64,000 bases of DNA from Oscillibacter sp. (GCA_020025475.1 JAHHSA010000006.1:1-64000), one strand, 5' to 3'. Numbered from the stretch's first letter, positions 31,132 to 39,844 are shown. Numbers and translations are program-made. Notes: a model not told the origin generated them from the letters alone.

Positions 31132-31610
31132 GTCGTCCCCTCCTCTGACTGTTGGTTCAGCAGCCTCTGCATCTGTAATCGTGCCCGAAGATAGGTCACG
31201 CGGGCCCAACTCTCTGTTTTCCCATAACGCGCCGCAAGCTCAGCATAGGACCAGTTTCCAAAGGTCTTGCAGGTAAAAACAGACCGATAGGGTTCCCGCA
31301 GGCTTTGAAACAGATCCACCCATTCCAGGCCATCGTGCATCCGGGTGGCAAAGCATTCCACTTCATCATTGGGCACTTCCCGTCGTTGCCGTTTCAGAAG
31401 ATCATACCAGGTATTCCTGGCAATCTGGCATAACCAAACAGAGATCTTACAGTCTCCTCGGAAGGTATCAATGTTCAGCAAAGCCTTCACAAACGTTTCC
31501 TGCATGACATCTTCCGCATCCTGCATGGGGCAGCCGATGCTCCGCAGATATCTCAAAACCAGTCTGGCGTTTTCCTGATACACCGCCTCAAATTGTCGGT
31601 CTTCCCGCAT
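31128..31610 (-). CDS. ECF-type RNA polymerase sigma factor
   Basis: A 160-residue extracytoplasmic-function sigma factor with only regions 2 and 4. Region 2 reads FEAVYQENARLVLRYLRSIG, then AEDVMQETFVKALLNIDTF and WLCQIARNTWYDLLKR; region 4 contains REPYRSVFTCKTFGNWSYAEL and a C-terminal helix-turn-helix ending in RARLQMQRLL. The ATG at 31610 has GGAGG thirteen bases upstream, somewhat far; an ATG at 31634 in the same frame is the alternative, giving eight more residues. It overlaps the anti-sigma gene by four bases. An autoregulated pair is likely, but no characteristic AAC-type -35 element was identified upstream. Confidence 0.88.
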   Translation of the reverse strand: MREDRQFEAVYQENARLVLRYLRSIGCPMQDAEDVMQETFVKALLNIDTFRGDCKISVWLCQIARNTWYDLLKRQRREVPNDEVECFATRMHDGLEWVDLFQSLREPYRSVFTCKTFGNWSYAELAARYGKTESWARVTYLRARLQMQRLLNQQSEEGTT

Positions 31611-31750
31611 AAAGAGCAGCCAGCCTCCTTCCATGCTTTCTTACCCATATGACTATCCAAATCGCCAATTTGTTACACACCCCTGAAATTTTCTGAACAC
31701 AGAAAGCATCTTAGTGCTGTCTTGATCTCAAAGATCGCTGCAAGATATTC

Positions 31751-31779
31751 TTGTATTCTAGTAAAGATTGCAGTATCAT
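31751..31779 (+). promoter_or_regulatory. Promoter of pckA
   Basis: TTGTAT and TATCAT, 17-base spacer, about 55 bases before the pckA start. Confidence 0.55.
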
Positions 31780-31834
31780 AGAATACAATTATGACCCACT
31801 ACCCTTCTGGGAGATTTTAATTGGAGGAAAGCAT

Positions 31835-33523
31835 ATGTCTACCAAAGCCTATTATCCCCGCGCGGAGATCGGTCCCAACAAGGTCGGCTTCTCCAAAACC
31901 CGTTCCATTATCGAAGCTCCCTTCTATGGCAATAATGTCGTTAAAATAAACACTCTTCGGGAGGCCTATGAGCTGGCAAAGAACGCTCCCGGGACTGTCG
32001 TAACCGACATGCCTGTCTACCGTGGGGAGGAATTCGGCCTGGACTCTGACGCTAAGGTACTGCTGTTCAACGACGGTTCCATCACCGGCCGCTACGCGCC
32101 CGCCCGCCGCATTGCCGGCAAGCCTGGCGTGAATACCGCCGCTCTGGATAAAATCGTCATGGACGCCGTCTATGATACCCGCTGGAAGACCATGTATCAC
32201 GCTGAGGTCTACATCGGTCTAGATGAGGAATTTATGGTGAAGGCACACCTTCTGATTCCAGAGGGCGAGGAAAACCTGCTCTACAACTGGATGCTGAACT
32301 TCCAGTACACCTCTGATGAATATGTCAAACGCTACAAGAATTCCAAGCCTGTTGGCAACGGCAAGGAACCTGATATCTACATCTTCTCTGATCCCCAGTG
32401 GACCGGTGCCCCCGGTCAGGAGGATATCTGCGATCCCAAGTGCCTGTGCTACTTCAATACGGAGTCCAACTGCGCCGCTATTCTGGGTATGCGCTATTTC
32501 GGTGAGCACAAGAAGGGCACTCTGACCCTGGCCTGGGCCATTGCAAATCGCAACGGCTACGCTTCCTGCCACGGCGGGCAGAAGGAGTATACCCTCTCTG
32601 ACGGCAGCAAGTTTGTCTCTGCTGTGTTCGGCCTCTCCGGCTCTGGCAAGTCCACTCTCACCCACGCCAAGCATGGTGGGAAGTATCCCTCCATCAAGGT
32701 GCTGCACGATGATGCTTTTATCATCAACTCCGACACCTGTGCTTCCATTGCTCTGGAGCCCACCTACTTTGATAAGACTGCTGACTATCCCTGCAACTCC
32801 GAGGATAACAAGTATCTGCTGACTGCCCAGAACTGCTCCGCCACCCTGGATGAGGACGGTAAAGTGGTCCTGGTCACCGAGGACGTCCGCAACGGCAACG
32901 GTCGTGCCATTAAGTCCAAGTTGTGGTCCCCCAACCGGGTGGATAAGATTGAGTCTCCTGTGAATGCCATTTTCTGGATTATGAAGGACCCCACCATTCC
33001 TCCCATCGTCCGTCTGAAGGGTGCTTCTCTGGCCTCTGTCATGGGTGCAACCCTGGCCACCAAGCGCTCCTCTGCTGAGCGTCTGAAGGAGGGTGTTGAC
33101 CCCAACGCTCTGGTGGTGGAGCCCTATGCAAACCCCTTCCGTACCTATCCTCTGGTCAACGACTATGAGAAGTTCAAGAAGCTGGTAGCTGAGAAGAATG
33201 TAGCCTGCTACATCATCAACACCGGTGACTTTATGGGCAAGAAAGTCCAGAAGGAAGACACGCTCTCCATTCTGGAGTCCGTGGTGGAGGGAAAGGCCCA
33301 GTTCAAACCCTGGGGGCCCTTCTCCGACATTGAGATCTGCGAGCGGGAAGGCTTTGTACCAGATCTGAACGACCACGACTACGTGGCACAGATGAAGGCC
33401 CGTATGCAGGACCGCCTGAACTACGTGGAGGGTCTGGAGACTGCTGAAGGCGGCTTCAACAAGCTGCCTGACGATGCCGCAGAGGCCCTTCGCAAGGTCG
33501 TGGAGCAGGCCAACAGCCTGTAA
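31835..33523 (+). CDS. pckA: Phosphoenolpyruvate carboxykinase (ATP)
   Basis: Interconverts oxaloacetate and PEP with ATP/ADP; in gut anaerobes it often runs toward oxaloacetate and CO2 fixation. The length of 562 residues fits the ATP-dependent family. The P-loop GLSGSGKSTL is at 266-275, followed by the metal-binding HDDAF, and the adenine-binding and RxR regions appear later (FRTYPLVNDYEKF). The sequence belongs to a divergent subgroup compared with E. coli PckA (for example SITGRYAPARRI near residue 82). The ATG follows TTGGAGGAAAG; the longer in-frame reading upstream covers the promoter. Monocistronic. Confidence 0.9.
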   Translation: MSTKAYYPRAEIGPNKVGFSKTRSIIEAPFYGNNVVKINTLREAYELAKNAPGTVVTDMPVYRGEEFGLDSDAKVLLFNDGSITGRYAPARRIAGKPGVNTAALDKIVMDAVYDTRWKTMYHAEVYIGLDEEFMVKAHLLIPEGEENLLYNWMLNFQYTSDEYVKRYKNSKPVGNGKEPDIYIFSDPQWTGAPGQEDICDPKCLCYFNTESNCAAILGMRYFGEHKKGTLTLAWAIANRNGYASCHGGQKEYTLSDGSKFVSAVFGLSGSGKSTLTHAKHGGKYPSIKVLHDDAFIINSDTCASIALEPTYFDKTADYPCNSEDNKYLLTAQNCSATLDEDGKVVLVTEDVRNGNGRAIKSKLWSPNRVDKIESPVNAIFWIMKDPTIPPIVRLKGASLASVMGATLATKRSSAERLKEGVDPNALVVEPYANPFRTYPLVNDYEKFKKLVAEKNVACYIINTGDFMGKKVQKEDTLSILESVVEGKAQFKPWGPFSDIEICEREGFVPDLNDHDYVAQMKARMQDRLNYVEGLETAEGGFNKLPDDAAEALRKVVEQANSL

Positions 33524-33544
33524 TCCCTCTTTCCATTGAGACCA

Positions 33545-33577
33545 AACGCCCCGGAGCCATGCTCCGGGGCGTTTTCC
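33545..33577. terminator. Terminator of pckA
   Basis: AACGCCCCGGAGC-CAT-GCTCCGGGGCGTT followed by TTCC; also placed correctly to end the convergent minus-strand gene. Confidence 0.88.
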
Positions 33578-33598
33578 TCGACAGTTCAGCTATGGGCT

Positions 33599-34036
33599 TT
33601 ATTTCCGGTCTGGATACTTGGCGCAAAGCTGATCCAGCTCCGTAACCAGAGCATTCATCTGGTCGTGATCCATCCATACGTTTAGCTCCGCCGTGTCGTT
33701 GCCATCCATGGTATTGGGCAGATAGAACGATACATAGACACGGAAGCCCTCCCCCTCCGCATAGGCAGACAGGGTAAAGTATGGCTCCTGAAATACGCTC
33801 TCATAAGACTGCTTGATTCCGGCGTTGAGCACCTTCAGGCCAGCAGCCATCTCCTGTAGCTCGTAAGTCAGCAGGCAGCTGTTGGAGTCCTTGATGATCT
33901 CCCCGTTCTCATCCTGCCAAGTAGCACGAAGGACCAGCCAATTCTGGTCATCGCTGCCGGGCATCACCTCATACTCGGCAAGCTCATAGTTCACAATTTT
34001 TAATTCCAGACTGGCATCTTCATTTTTAAACAGCAT
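33599..34036 (-). CDS. Hypothetical protein, WapI-like
   Basis: A 145-residue soluble, acidic protein. The pattern LELKIVNYELAEYE...NWLVLRATWQDENGEIIKDSNSCLLTYELQEMAAGL resembles the WapI-type immunity/orphan family found in many Firmicutes: a beta-rich start, a conserved NWL segment and a CLLT element. The second half is a beta-sandwich-like series ending in a helix (HDQMNALVTELDQLCAKY). No toxin gene is adjacent, so an immunity role is not supported here. The family link is from recall and moderate. It stands alone between pckA and a divergent regulator. Confidence 0.6.
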   Translation of the reverse strand: MLFKNEDASLELKIVNYELAEYEVMPGSDDQNWLVLRATWQDENGEIIKDSNSCLLTYELQEMAAGLKVLNAGIKQSYESVFQEPYFTLSAYAEGEGFRVYVSFYLPNTMDGNDTAELNVWMDHDQMNALVTELDQLCAKYPDRK

Positions 34037-34122
34037 GATATGCTCTCCTTTGTAAGGTCATCGCACGAGGTCGCAGACTGACCTGTTCTTTTTCGTTCTC
34101 ATTGTAACACACTTTTCTTCGT

Positions 34123-34153
34123 TTGCAAATCTTCACAAATGTGATAATATAAT
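34123..34153 (+). promoter_or_regulatory. Promoter of the ModE-like regulator gene
   Basis: TTGCAA at 34123-34128 with TATAAT at 34148-34153 (19-base spacer) or TAATAT three bases earlier (16-base spacer). Confidence 0.5.
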
Positions 34154-34181
34154 ATTCACTACACCATTCTGGAGGAAAATC

Positions 34182-34553
34182 ATGGCGAAGGAACTGCAAC
34201 TGAAGCTGAGCATTCGGCTTTTCACAGACGACAATCAGCGATGCTTCGGCCCTGGTGTTGCCACGCTGCTGGAGCGAGTCCAGGAGCACCATTCTCTCCG
34301 CTCAGCTGCGGCTTCCATGGAGATGGCCTACTCCAAGGCCTGGCGTATCATCCGCACGGCTGAGGAGACCTTTGGCTTCAAGCTGCTCACCTCCACCATT
34401 GGGGGACAGCACGGCGGCGGTGCCATACTGACCGAAGAGGCGCAGCAGCTGCTCTCTGCCTATCGCAGCTTCCAAGCAGATGTGGACACCTATGCAAAAG
34501 CCCGTTTTGAACGTACCTTTGGATTTTATCGTTCTCTGGACAAACATCTTTAA
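34182..34553 (+). CDS. ModE-like winged-helix regulator (DNA-binding domain only)
   Basis: A 123-residue protein matching the N-terminal LysR-type winged helix of ModE. The helix-turn-helix lies in LLERVQEHHSLRSAAASMEMAYSKAW in two parts, and the wing region has STIGGQHGGGAILTEEAQQLL, close to ModE's TGGKGGGG-type turn. The C-terminal molybdate-binding TOBE domains of E. coli ModE are absent, so any metal sensing must be indirect or through another protein. Its location near the molybdenum hydroxylase genes and in the same window as modABC suggests control of molybdenum genes; this is inference. The ATG follows GGAGG. Confidence 0.8.
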   Translation: MAKELQLKLSIRLFTDDNQRCFGPGVATLLERVQEHHSLRSAAASMEMAYSKAWRIIRTAEETFGFKLLTSTIGGQHGGGAILTEEAQQLLSAYRSFQADVDTYAKARFERTFGFYRSLDKHL

Positions 34554-34563
34554 TATTTGATTA

Positions 34564-34597
34564 AAGGAGCGCATCGTACACGATGCGCTCCTTGTTC
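34564..34597 (+). terminator. Terminator of the ModE-like gene
   Basis: AAGGAGCGCATCG pairs with CGATGCGCTCCTT, followed by GTTC; it lies just before the convergent gene. Confidence 0.75.
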
Positions 34598-34609
34598 ATA
34601 TCCTGAAAT

Positions 34610-35257
34610 TCAGCGGGTGGGGTCCTCTTCCGTAGGGCTGAGAACGGGATTTTCCTTATGCTCAATCATGGCACGGATCATCTCAACAGTACCGCCCAGG
34701 CCTAAGTAGTTGCTGTCAATGCAGAAATCATAGCTCTCCACAGCGCCCCACTTCTGGGAGGAATAATACTCATAATAGGAAGCACGACGCTTGTCGGTCT
34801 TCAAAATAAGGGATCTCGCCTTCTCCGGTGTCAGATTCTGACGCTCCGCCACTCGCTTGATTCGCACATCCATAGGTGCATGGATAAAGAGACTCAAGAG
34901 GTTGGGGTTATCTGCCAGCGCATAGTCGGCACACCGGCCGATGATTACACAGGAGCCCTGCTCCGCAATATTGCGAATGGTATCAAACGTAGCCAGATAG
35001 ACCTGCTGCTCCAGCGAATCGCTGGCTCCTGCACCAGGGAGGCTGAACATATAGGAGTCCATGGCGATGGAGTAGAGCAGGCTCTTGGGTCTCTCATCGA
35101 AGTTCTCAAAGATCTTCTCACACATGCCGCTCTTCTCAGCTGCTACGCGCAGGATCTCCTTATCATAAAAAGGGATGTTCAGTTCCTTGGACAGGCGAAT
35201 GCCGACTTCCTTGCCGCCGCTGCCAAACTGTCGTCCGATCGTAATGATGGTTTTCAT
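34610..35257 (-). CDS. Cytidylate kinase-like family protein
   Basis: A 215-residue P-loop kinase of the cytidylate kinase-like family (AAA-type Cmk2 group). The phosphate loop is GRQFGSGGKEVG near residue 8, followed by FYDKEIL, then CVIIGRCADYAL and a lid segment RIKRVAERQNLTPEKARSLILKTDKRRASYYEYY. These proteins are common in Firmicutes, and the substrate is not well settled; it is distinct from classical cytidylate kinase Cmk. The start at 35257 is supported by AGGAGGAC; a longer frame upstream overlaps a terminator. Confidence 0.85.
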   Translation of the reverse strand: MKTIITIGRQFGSGGKEVGIRLSKELNIPFYDKEILRVAAEKSGMCEKIFENFDERPKSLLYSIAMDSYMFSLPGAGASDSLEQQVYLATFDTIRNIAEQGSCVIIGRCADYALADNPNLLSLFIHAPMDVRIKRVAERQNLTPEKARSLILKTDKRRASYYEYYSSQKWGAVESYDFCIDSNYLGLGGTVEMIRAMIEHKENPVLSPTEEDPTR

Positions 35258-35352
35258 ATGGTGTCCTCCTCTCTTGGTATTGATATTATATCGCAGTTTC
35301 TCCTGCCCGTCAAACAAAACAAAAGAGAGGAGCTTCGCTCCCCTGCTCTGGG

Positions 35353-35385
35353 ACAAAACGCCCCCACTCCGGGTGGAGTGGGGGC
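35353..35385 (-). terminator. Terminator of the xdhABC operon
   Basis: GCCCCCACTCC pairs with GGAGTGGGGGC around GGGT; on the minus strand GTTTTG follows. It separates the operon from the cytidylate-kinase-like gene. Confidence 0.8.
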
Positions 35386-35406
35386 ATAAACACGCAGCAG
35401 GGTGAA

Positions 35407-35919
35407 TTAATCCTCCTGGGGCATTTCCTTGCCCAGGCGCTGATACATGGTCTTCTTTACGGCACGCAGAATGTTCTCATAGCCAGTGCAGCGGCATAGG
35501 TGGCCGGAGAGCAGCTTCCGCAGCTCATCATCGGTGTACTCCTTGCCGGAGTTGAGAATCTCCCAGGCGGAGAGGATGAAGCCGGGAGAGCAGAAACCGC
35601 ACTGGATCGCAGCCTCGTCAATGAAGGCCTGCTGAATGTCGCTCAGCTCGCCATTGGGCCCCATCAGACCCTCCAGCGTAGTGATGTTCTTGCCCTCAGC
35701 CCAGACAGCCAGGTAAATGCAGGAGTTGAACGCCTCCCCGTCAATGATGACCGTGCAGGCACCGCACTCACCCACTTCGCAGCCCTTTTTGACGGAGGTC
35801 ATGCTGTAGTCGTTGCGGAGCATATCGGTCAGAGAGGCACGGACGTCCACGTACTTCTCAACTTCCTTGCCGTTCAAGGTAAAGTGCACATTCTGGAACT
35901 GGTTCACATGCTTTTCCAT
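35407..35919 (-). CDS. xdhC: Xanthine dehydrogenase-type [2Fe-2S] subunit
   Basis: A 170-residue iron-sulfur subunit of a molybdenum hydroxylase. Two [2Fe-2S] clusters are fully ligated: the plant-ferredoxin type by Cys 47, 52, 55 and 67 (GCEVGECGACTV...C) and the second by Cys 107, 110, 142 and 144 (CGFC...CRC). It passes electrons from the molybdenum centre to FAD. Its ATG overlaps the stop of the FAD-subunit gene by one base, and it is the last gene of the operon. The subunit symbol follows the E. coli XdhABC convention; the substrate could be a purine or another N-heterocycle. Confidence 0.9.
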   Translation of the reverse strand: MEKHVNQFQNVHFTLNGKEVEKYVDVRASLTDMLRNDYSMTSVKKGCEVGECGACTVIIDGEAFNSCIYLAVWAEGKNITTLEGLMGPNGELSDIQQAFIDEAAIQCGFCSPGFILSAWEILNSGKEYTDDELRKLLSGHLCRCTGYENILRAVKKTMYQRLGKEMPQED

Positions 35920-36800
35920 TACAGATCACCTCCTGCCAGCTTCACGGATTCGATAAAAGCTCGTTTGGCGCTCTCCACTGCAATGTGCAGACGAAAATCC
36001 TTAGCAGCACGCCAGGAATCTCGTGGATTAATATCTTCCCTGACAGCCTTGCCGAAGGCCTCAGCCAGCTCCATGGAGATAGGCTTGCCTGCAGCCAGGT
36101 TCTCTGCAGTTGCAGCACGCATGGGAATGGGACCCGCAACGCCAAAGGCAACTCTGGCGCGCTCCACAGTCTTCTTATCAACCGACAGGCGAACGTTGAC
36201 GGAAGTTCCCAGGGTAGCAATATCCATGGCGTTGCGCATGGCGTACTTCACATAGTGACCGCAGCAGTTCTCGTAACTCTCCTTGGGGATCAGAATCCCG
36301 GTCTGGATCTCGCCCTCGCGGATGTCCACCTTGCCGGCCTTGATGTAGAACTCCTGAATGGGCAGACGGCGAACACCGTTGGGGCCGGTCAGCTCAATGA
36401 TGGCATCCAGGGCAAAGAGCGTGGATGCCGAGTCAGCGGAGGTTACGCCGTTGCAGGTGTTGCCGCCAATGGTACCAATGTTGCGGATCTGAGGGCCGCC
36501 AACTTGATCAACAGCCTCCCCCAGGACCAGCAGATGCTTCTGGATGATGGGGTCCTTGGTGATATGGGAGAAGCTGGTGAGGCTGCCAATACGGATCGTG
36601 CCGTCCTCTTCCATCTTCACGCCGCGAAGCTCATCCAGTTTCTGAATGGAAATCAGCTCTGCGCCAGCTCGTCTTCCCTCACGCATCTGGACCAGAACGT
36701 CCGAGCCGCCGGCAATAATCTGTGCCTCAGGATGAGCTATCCGGAGGGCCACAGCATCGTCCACAGAAGTGGCCTCATAAAGTGCCTTCATATCATACAT
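35919..36800 (-). CDS. xdhB: Xanthine dehydrogenase-type FAD-binding subunit
   Basis: A 293-residue FAD subunit of the same hydroxylase. The FAD-binding loops are AQIIAGGSDVLVQMREG near residue 26 and the GGPQIRNIGTIGGNTCNG motif around 101-118 that is diagnostic of the CO dehydrogenase flavoprotein/XdhB family. The C-terminal domain includes RVAFGVAGPIPMRA. It is 18 bases after the molybdenum subunit gene and overlaps the next gene by one base, so the three subunits are made together. Confidence 0.92.
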   Translation of the reverse strand: MYDMKALYEATSVDDAVALRIAHPEAQIIAGGSDVLVQMREGRRAGAELISIQKLDELRGVKMEEDGTIRIGSLTSFSHITKDPIIQKHLLVLGEAVDQVGGPQIRNIGTIGGNTCNGVTSADSASTLFALDAIIELTGPNGVRRLPIQEFYIKAGKVDIREGEIQTGILIPKESYENCCGHYVKYAMRNAMDIATLGTSVNVRLSVDKKTVERARVAFGVAGPIPMRAATAENLAAGKPISMELAEAFGKAVREDINPRDSWRAAKDFRLHIAVESAKRAFIESVKLAGGDL

Positions 36801-36818
36801 AGTAGTGAGTCCCTCCTT

Positions 36819-39116
36819 TTAGTCTTCGATCAGTCCAGCTGCCTTGAACTCCTTGTACAGGACATGGGGCGTCATGGGGCAGCGGTCAATTGCCACACCG
36901 GTGGCCTGGAAAATAGCATTGCGGATTGCGGGAGCACCGGAAGCCGCGGGAGGCTCACCCAAGCCCTTGACGCCATAAGGAGATGTCGGCTCCGGGTTTT
37001 CCACAAATGCGCTCTTGAGATGGGGGTGATCCATCATAGTGGAGAGCTTGTAGTCCAGCAGGTTGTTGTTCAAAGGACGACCGGTCTTCTCGTCAAACTT
37101 CAGCTCTTCGCTGAGGCCGTAGCCGATTGCCATGGACATTCCGCCGTGGACCTGTGCCTCGGCCAGCGCAGGGTTGATGAGAGTTCCGCAGTCATGGACG
37201 TTGACCATATTCAGCAGCTTCACCTTACACATGGGGATATCCACCTCGACCTCAGCAAAAGTGCAGCCGAAGGTGTAGGCATTGGACTTGATCTGCGTGG
37301 TCTTCTCAGCGGTGATGTGCTGGCTGTGCTCCAGAGAGTACAGGCTCTCGGTTGCCAGCTCACCAAGTGTCTTGAGGACTCGGCCGTCAGTGGTACGGAT
37401 GATCTTGCCATCCACCAGATCCAGGCTGCTCACAGGCATACGGGTCTGCTCATGGGCGATCTCCAGGATTCGCTCCTTGAGGGCCTGACCGGTCTGCTTG
37501 ATGGAAAAGCTGGCAATGTAGGACTGGCGGGAAGCATATGCACCGGTACCGAAGGGGCATACATCCGTATCCTGCGTGGACACCACATGAACATCCTCCA
37601 CGGGCACGCCAACTGCGTCAGCCACCATCTGGGAGAATGCAGTATCGCCACCCTGGCCAATCTCAGTCTCACCCAGCTGGAACTGCAGAGAGCCGTCCTG
37701 GTTCAGGACCATGCGGCAGGAGGAGGACTCCAGAGAGATGGGCCACACACCGCTGTTGTACCAGAATACGGCCACGCCGACACCGCGGCGGATGGGACCG
37801 GTTTGATTCTGATATTCCTTCAACTTGCGTTCATAGTCGATTGCCTTCATCCCCTTATCCAGGCACTGATTGAAGGAATCATAGTACATCTCATTTTTGG
37901 AAAAGTTATCCACATAACCCACTGGCATCAGATACTTGCGGCGATATTCCAGGGGCTCCATACCGATAGCCTTGCAGATATCATCAATGTGGCTCTCACC
38001 TGCAAACATTGCCTGCGGGATACCATATGCACGCATGGCACCGGCGACGGGACGGTTGGTGTAAACCGTATAGGCATCACACTCCACATTGGGGCAGGGA
38101 TAGAGCTGAGGGAACGCGCCCATGCCCTTGGCAACAATGCCGTGGCCGTGGGAGGCGTAAGCGCCCTGGTTAGAAAACGCCTCAAACTTCCGAGCCACCA
38201 GCTCACCGTTGGGACGGACGTAAGAGATGATGTGGGTGCGGATGGCATGGCGGACACGGTTGCAAACGAAGGTCTCCTCACGGGTGCACTCATAGTGAAC
38301 CAGACGGCCGCCGACCTTGGTAGAACACCAGGCACAAAGGGGCTCGTACAGAGCATCCTGCTTATTGCCGAAGCCACCGCCCACATAGGGCTTGATGATG
38401 CGCACATCACCCCATGGACGGCCCAAAGCCTGTGCGGTACAGCGGCGGACAATGTGCGGGATCTGCGTGGAGCTTACGACCACCACACGGCCGGCCTCTT
38501 CGTAAGCATAGCAGCCGTGATTCTCAATGTGGCAGTGCTGCACGGTAGGGGTATCATACCAGCCCTCGACCTTGATCAGCCCCGGCTCCTTGCGAGCCTC
38601 CTCATAATTACCGTTGTTGATGGAGGTGTGGGCAACGATGTTGCTGTCGCCGCGCTCATCGTGAATCAGGGGCGCATCCGGCTTCATAGCTTCCTGGACA
38701 TCCAGAACAAAGGGCAGTTCCTCATACTCCACCTTCAGGGCACGGACACCCTGGACTGCTGCGATCTCGTTTTCAGCAATGACCACAGCCACGTCATCCC
38801 CATAATAACGAACGTGCTGGTTCAGCAGCTTCCGGTCTGCGATATCCTGGTGAGAGGGGTCCGTGGACCAGGGATGGCCTGCCGTCGGAAAGGGAATATC
38901 CGGAACATCAAAGCATGTCAGAACCTTCACCACACCGCAAATAGCCTCTGCTTCCTTGGTATCAATCGACTTCACATAGCCATGTGCGATTGTAGAACGA
39001 CAAACCTTGATGATGAGTGCGTCACGCCCGCACAGATCATCTACATACTTTGCTCTGCCCGTTGCCTTTTCAAATGCATCTACACGCGGGATGCTCTTGC
39101 CAACGCTTTTGCTCAT
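36819..39116 (-). CDS. xdhA: Xanthine dehydrogenase-type molybdenum-binding subunit
   Basis: The 765-residue catalytic subunit binding the molybdenum-pterin cofactor. Family motifs are KATGRAKYVDDL near the start, the GGGFGNKQD loop, GAMRAYGIPQAMFAGE, ETEIGQGGDTAFSQM and the C-terminal VKGLGEPPAASGAPAIRNAI, in which the Glu of GEPP corresponds to the essential base of xanthine oxidase. The start at 39116 (MSKSVGKSIPRVDA) follows AGGAGGAAATG; nine more in-frame codons upstream are possible but overlap that site. First gene of xdhA-xdhB-xdhC, divergent from mocA. Purine hydroxylation is the default guess, but nicotinate or other heterocycles are possible. Confidence 0.9.
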   Translation of the reverse strand: MSKSVGKSIPRVDAFEKATGRAKYVDDLCGRDALIIKVCRSTIAHGYVKSIDTKEAEAICGVVKVLTCFDVPDIPFPTAGHPWSTDPSHQDIADRKLLNQHVRYYGDDVAVVIAENEIAAVQGVRALKVEYEELPFVLDVQEAMKPDAPLIHDERGDSNIVAHTSINNGNYEEARKEPGLIKVEGWYDTPTVQHCHIENHGCYAYEEAGRVVVVSSTQIPHIVRRCTAQALGRPWGDVRIIKPYVGGGFGNKQDALYEPLCAWCSTKVGGRLVHYECTREETFVCNRVRHAIRTHIISYVRPNGELVARKFEAFSNQGAYASHGHGIVAKGMGAFPQLYPCPNVECDAYTVYTNRPVAGAMRAYGIPQAMFAGESHIDDICKAIGMEPLEYRRKYLMPVGYVDNFSKNEMYYDSFNQCLDKGMKAIDYERKLKEYQNQTGPIRRGVGVAVFWYNSGVWPISLESSSCRMVLNQDGSLQFQLGETEIGQGGDTAFSQMVADAVGVPVEDVHVVSTQDTDVCPFGTGAYASRQSYIASFSIKQTGQALKERILEIAHEQTRMPVSSLDLVDGKIIRTTDGRVLKTLGELATESLYSLEHSQHITAEKTTQIKSNAYTFGCTFAEVEVDIPMCKVKLLNMVNVHDCGTLINPALAEAQVHGGMSMAIGYGLSEELKFDEKTGRPLNNNLLDYKLSTMMDHPHLKSAFVENPEPTSPYGVKGLGEPPAASGAPAIRNAIFQATGVAIDRCPMTPHVLYKEFKAAGLIED

Positions 39117-39163
39117 GGGGCATTTCCTCCTTAACAAATTCAAACTGAACCCTTTGTCCCGGA

Positions 39164-39193
39164 TTGACTTTCCCAGGAAAAGGCGGATATACT
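39164..39193 (+). promoter_or_regulatory. Promoter of mocA
   Basis: TTGACT at 39164-39169 and TATACT at 39188-39193, 18-base spacer, within the short divergent region between xdhA and mocA. Confidence 0.7.
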
Positions 39194-39227
39194 AAATAGG
39201 ATCACAACAGAAAATGAGGGTGTGAAA

Positions 39228-39812
39228 ATGAAAGAACCTTTGAAAATTGGCTGCGTTGTCATGGCCGCTGGAAACGCAAGGCGATTCGGAGCCAACAAGC
39301 TGGCTATGAAACTCCAGGGGCGGAGTCTCTTCCGCCGCGCACTGGATGCAGTTCCTGCAAACCAGTTTGAAACCGTTGTCGTTGTCACACAATTCAAAGA
39401 ATTTTCAAGCATTGTAAAGGAATTTGGCTTCACATATATTTCAAATGACCAGCCGGACTTGGGACAAAGTCACACCCTGCAACTAGGTCTTTCTGCCCTA
39501 AGGAATTTGGATGGTGTTCTCTTCCAGGTTGCAGACCAACCGCTTCTCCGCCGTGAGAGTATTGAAGCGCTCATTGCGCTTTGGCGGATGGAGCCTGCGT
39601 GTATTGCCGCTCTGGGTCATCAGGACCGCCGGGGCAACCCCTGTCTCTTCCCTGCACGATATTTCCCGGAGCTGATGGCAATCAGCGGGGATCGCGGCGG
39701 CAGCGTCGTCATCCGGAATCACCCGGATGCGCTGAAGCTGCTGGAGGTGTTGGAAGAGGAACTCTTCGACGTGGACACCGCCCAGGCACTGAACCAATTA
39801 AAGATGATGTAA
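39228..39812 (+). CDS. mocA: Molybdenum cofactor cytidylyltransferase-like nucleotidyltransferase (MocA family)
   Basis: A 194-residue nucleotidyltransferase of the MobA/MocA type. It has the nucleotide-binding start IGCVVMAAGNARRFGANKLA, the metal-binding VADQPLL, and GNPCLFPARYFPEL. In the xanthine oxidase family the pterin is extended to a cytosine dinucleotide by MocA, so a gene between two such hydroxylases fits well. The ATG at 39228 follows GAGGGTG; a GTG two codons upstream is inside that site. It is on the opposite strand from both hydroxylase genes and has its own promoter. Confidence 0.85.
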   Translation: MKEPLKIGCVVMAAGNARRFGANKLAMKLQGRSLFRRALDAVPANQFETVVVVTQFKEFSSIVKEFGFTYISNDQPDLGQSHTLQLGLSALRNLDGVLFQVADQPLLRRESIEALIALWRMEPACIAALGHQDRRGNPCLFPARYFPELMAISGDRGGSVVIRNHPDALKLLEVLEEELFDVDTAQALNQLKMM

Positions 39813-39815
39813 GGT

Positions 39816-39837
39816 GCAGGCCCGATTTTGGGCCTGC
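39816..39837 (+). terminator. Short hairpin after mocA
   Basis: GCAGGCCC pairs with GGGCCTGC; the following T-tract (TCCATTTT) is weak, so termination efficiency is uncertain. Confidence 0.5.
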
Positions 39838-39844
39838 TCCATTT

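Noticed and set aside
35985..39134. A 1049-codon open frame on the plus strand opposite xdhA and xdhB
   Set aside because: It is antisense to two clear hydroxylase subunits, has no family motifs, and arises from the absence of certain codons in the G+C-rich sense genes. The same holds for the 1001-codon frame opposite ygfK and the 483-codon frame opposite the penicillin-binding protein gene.
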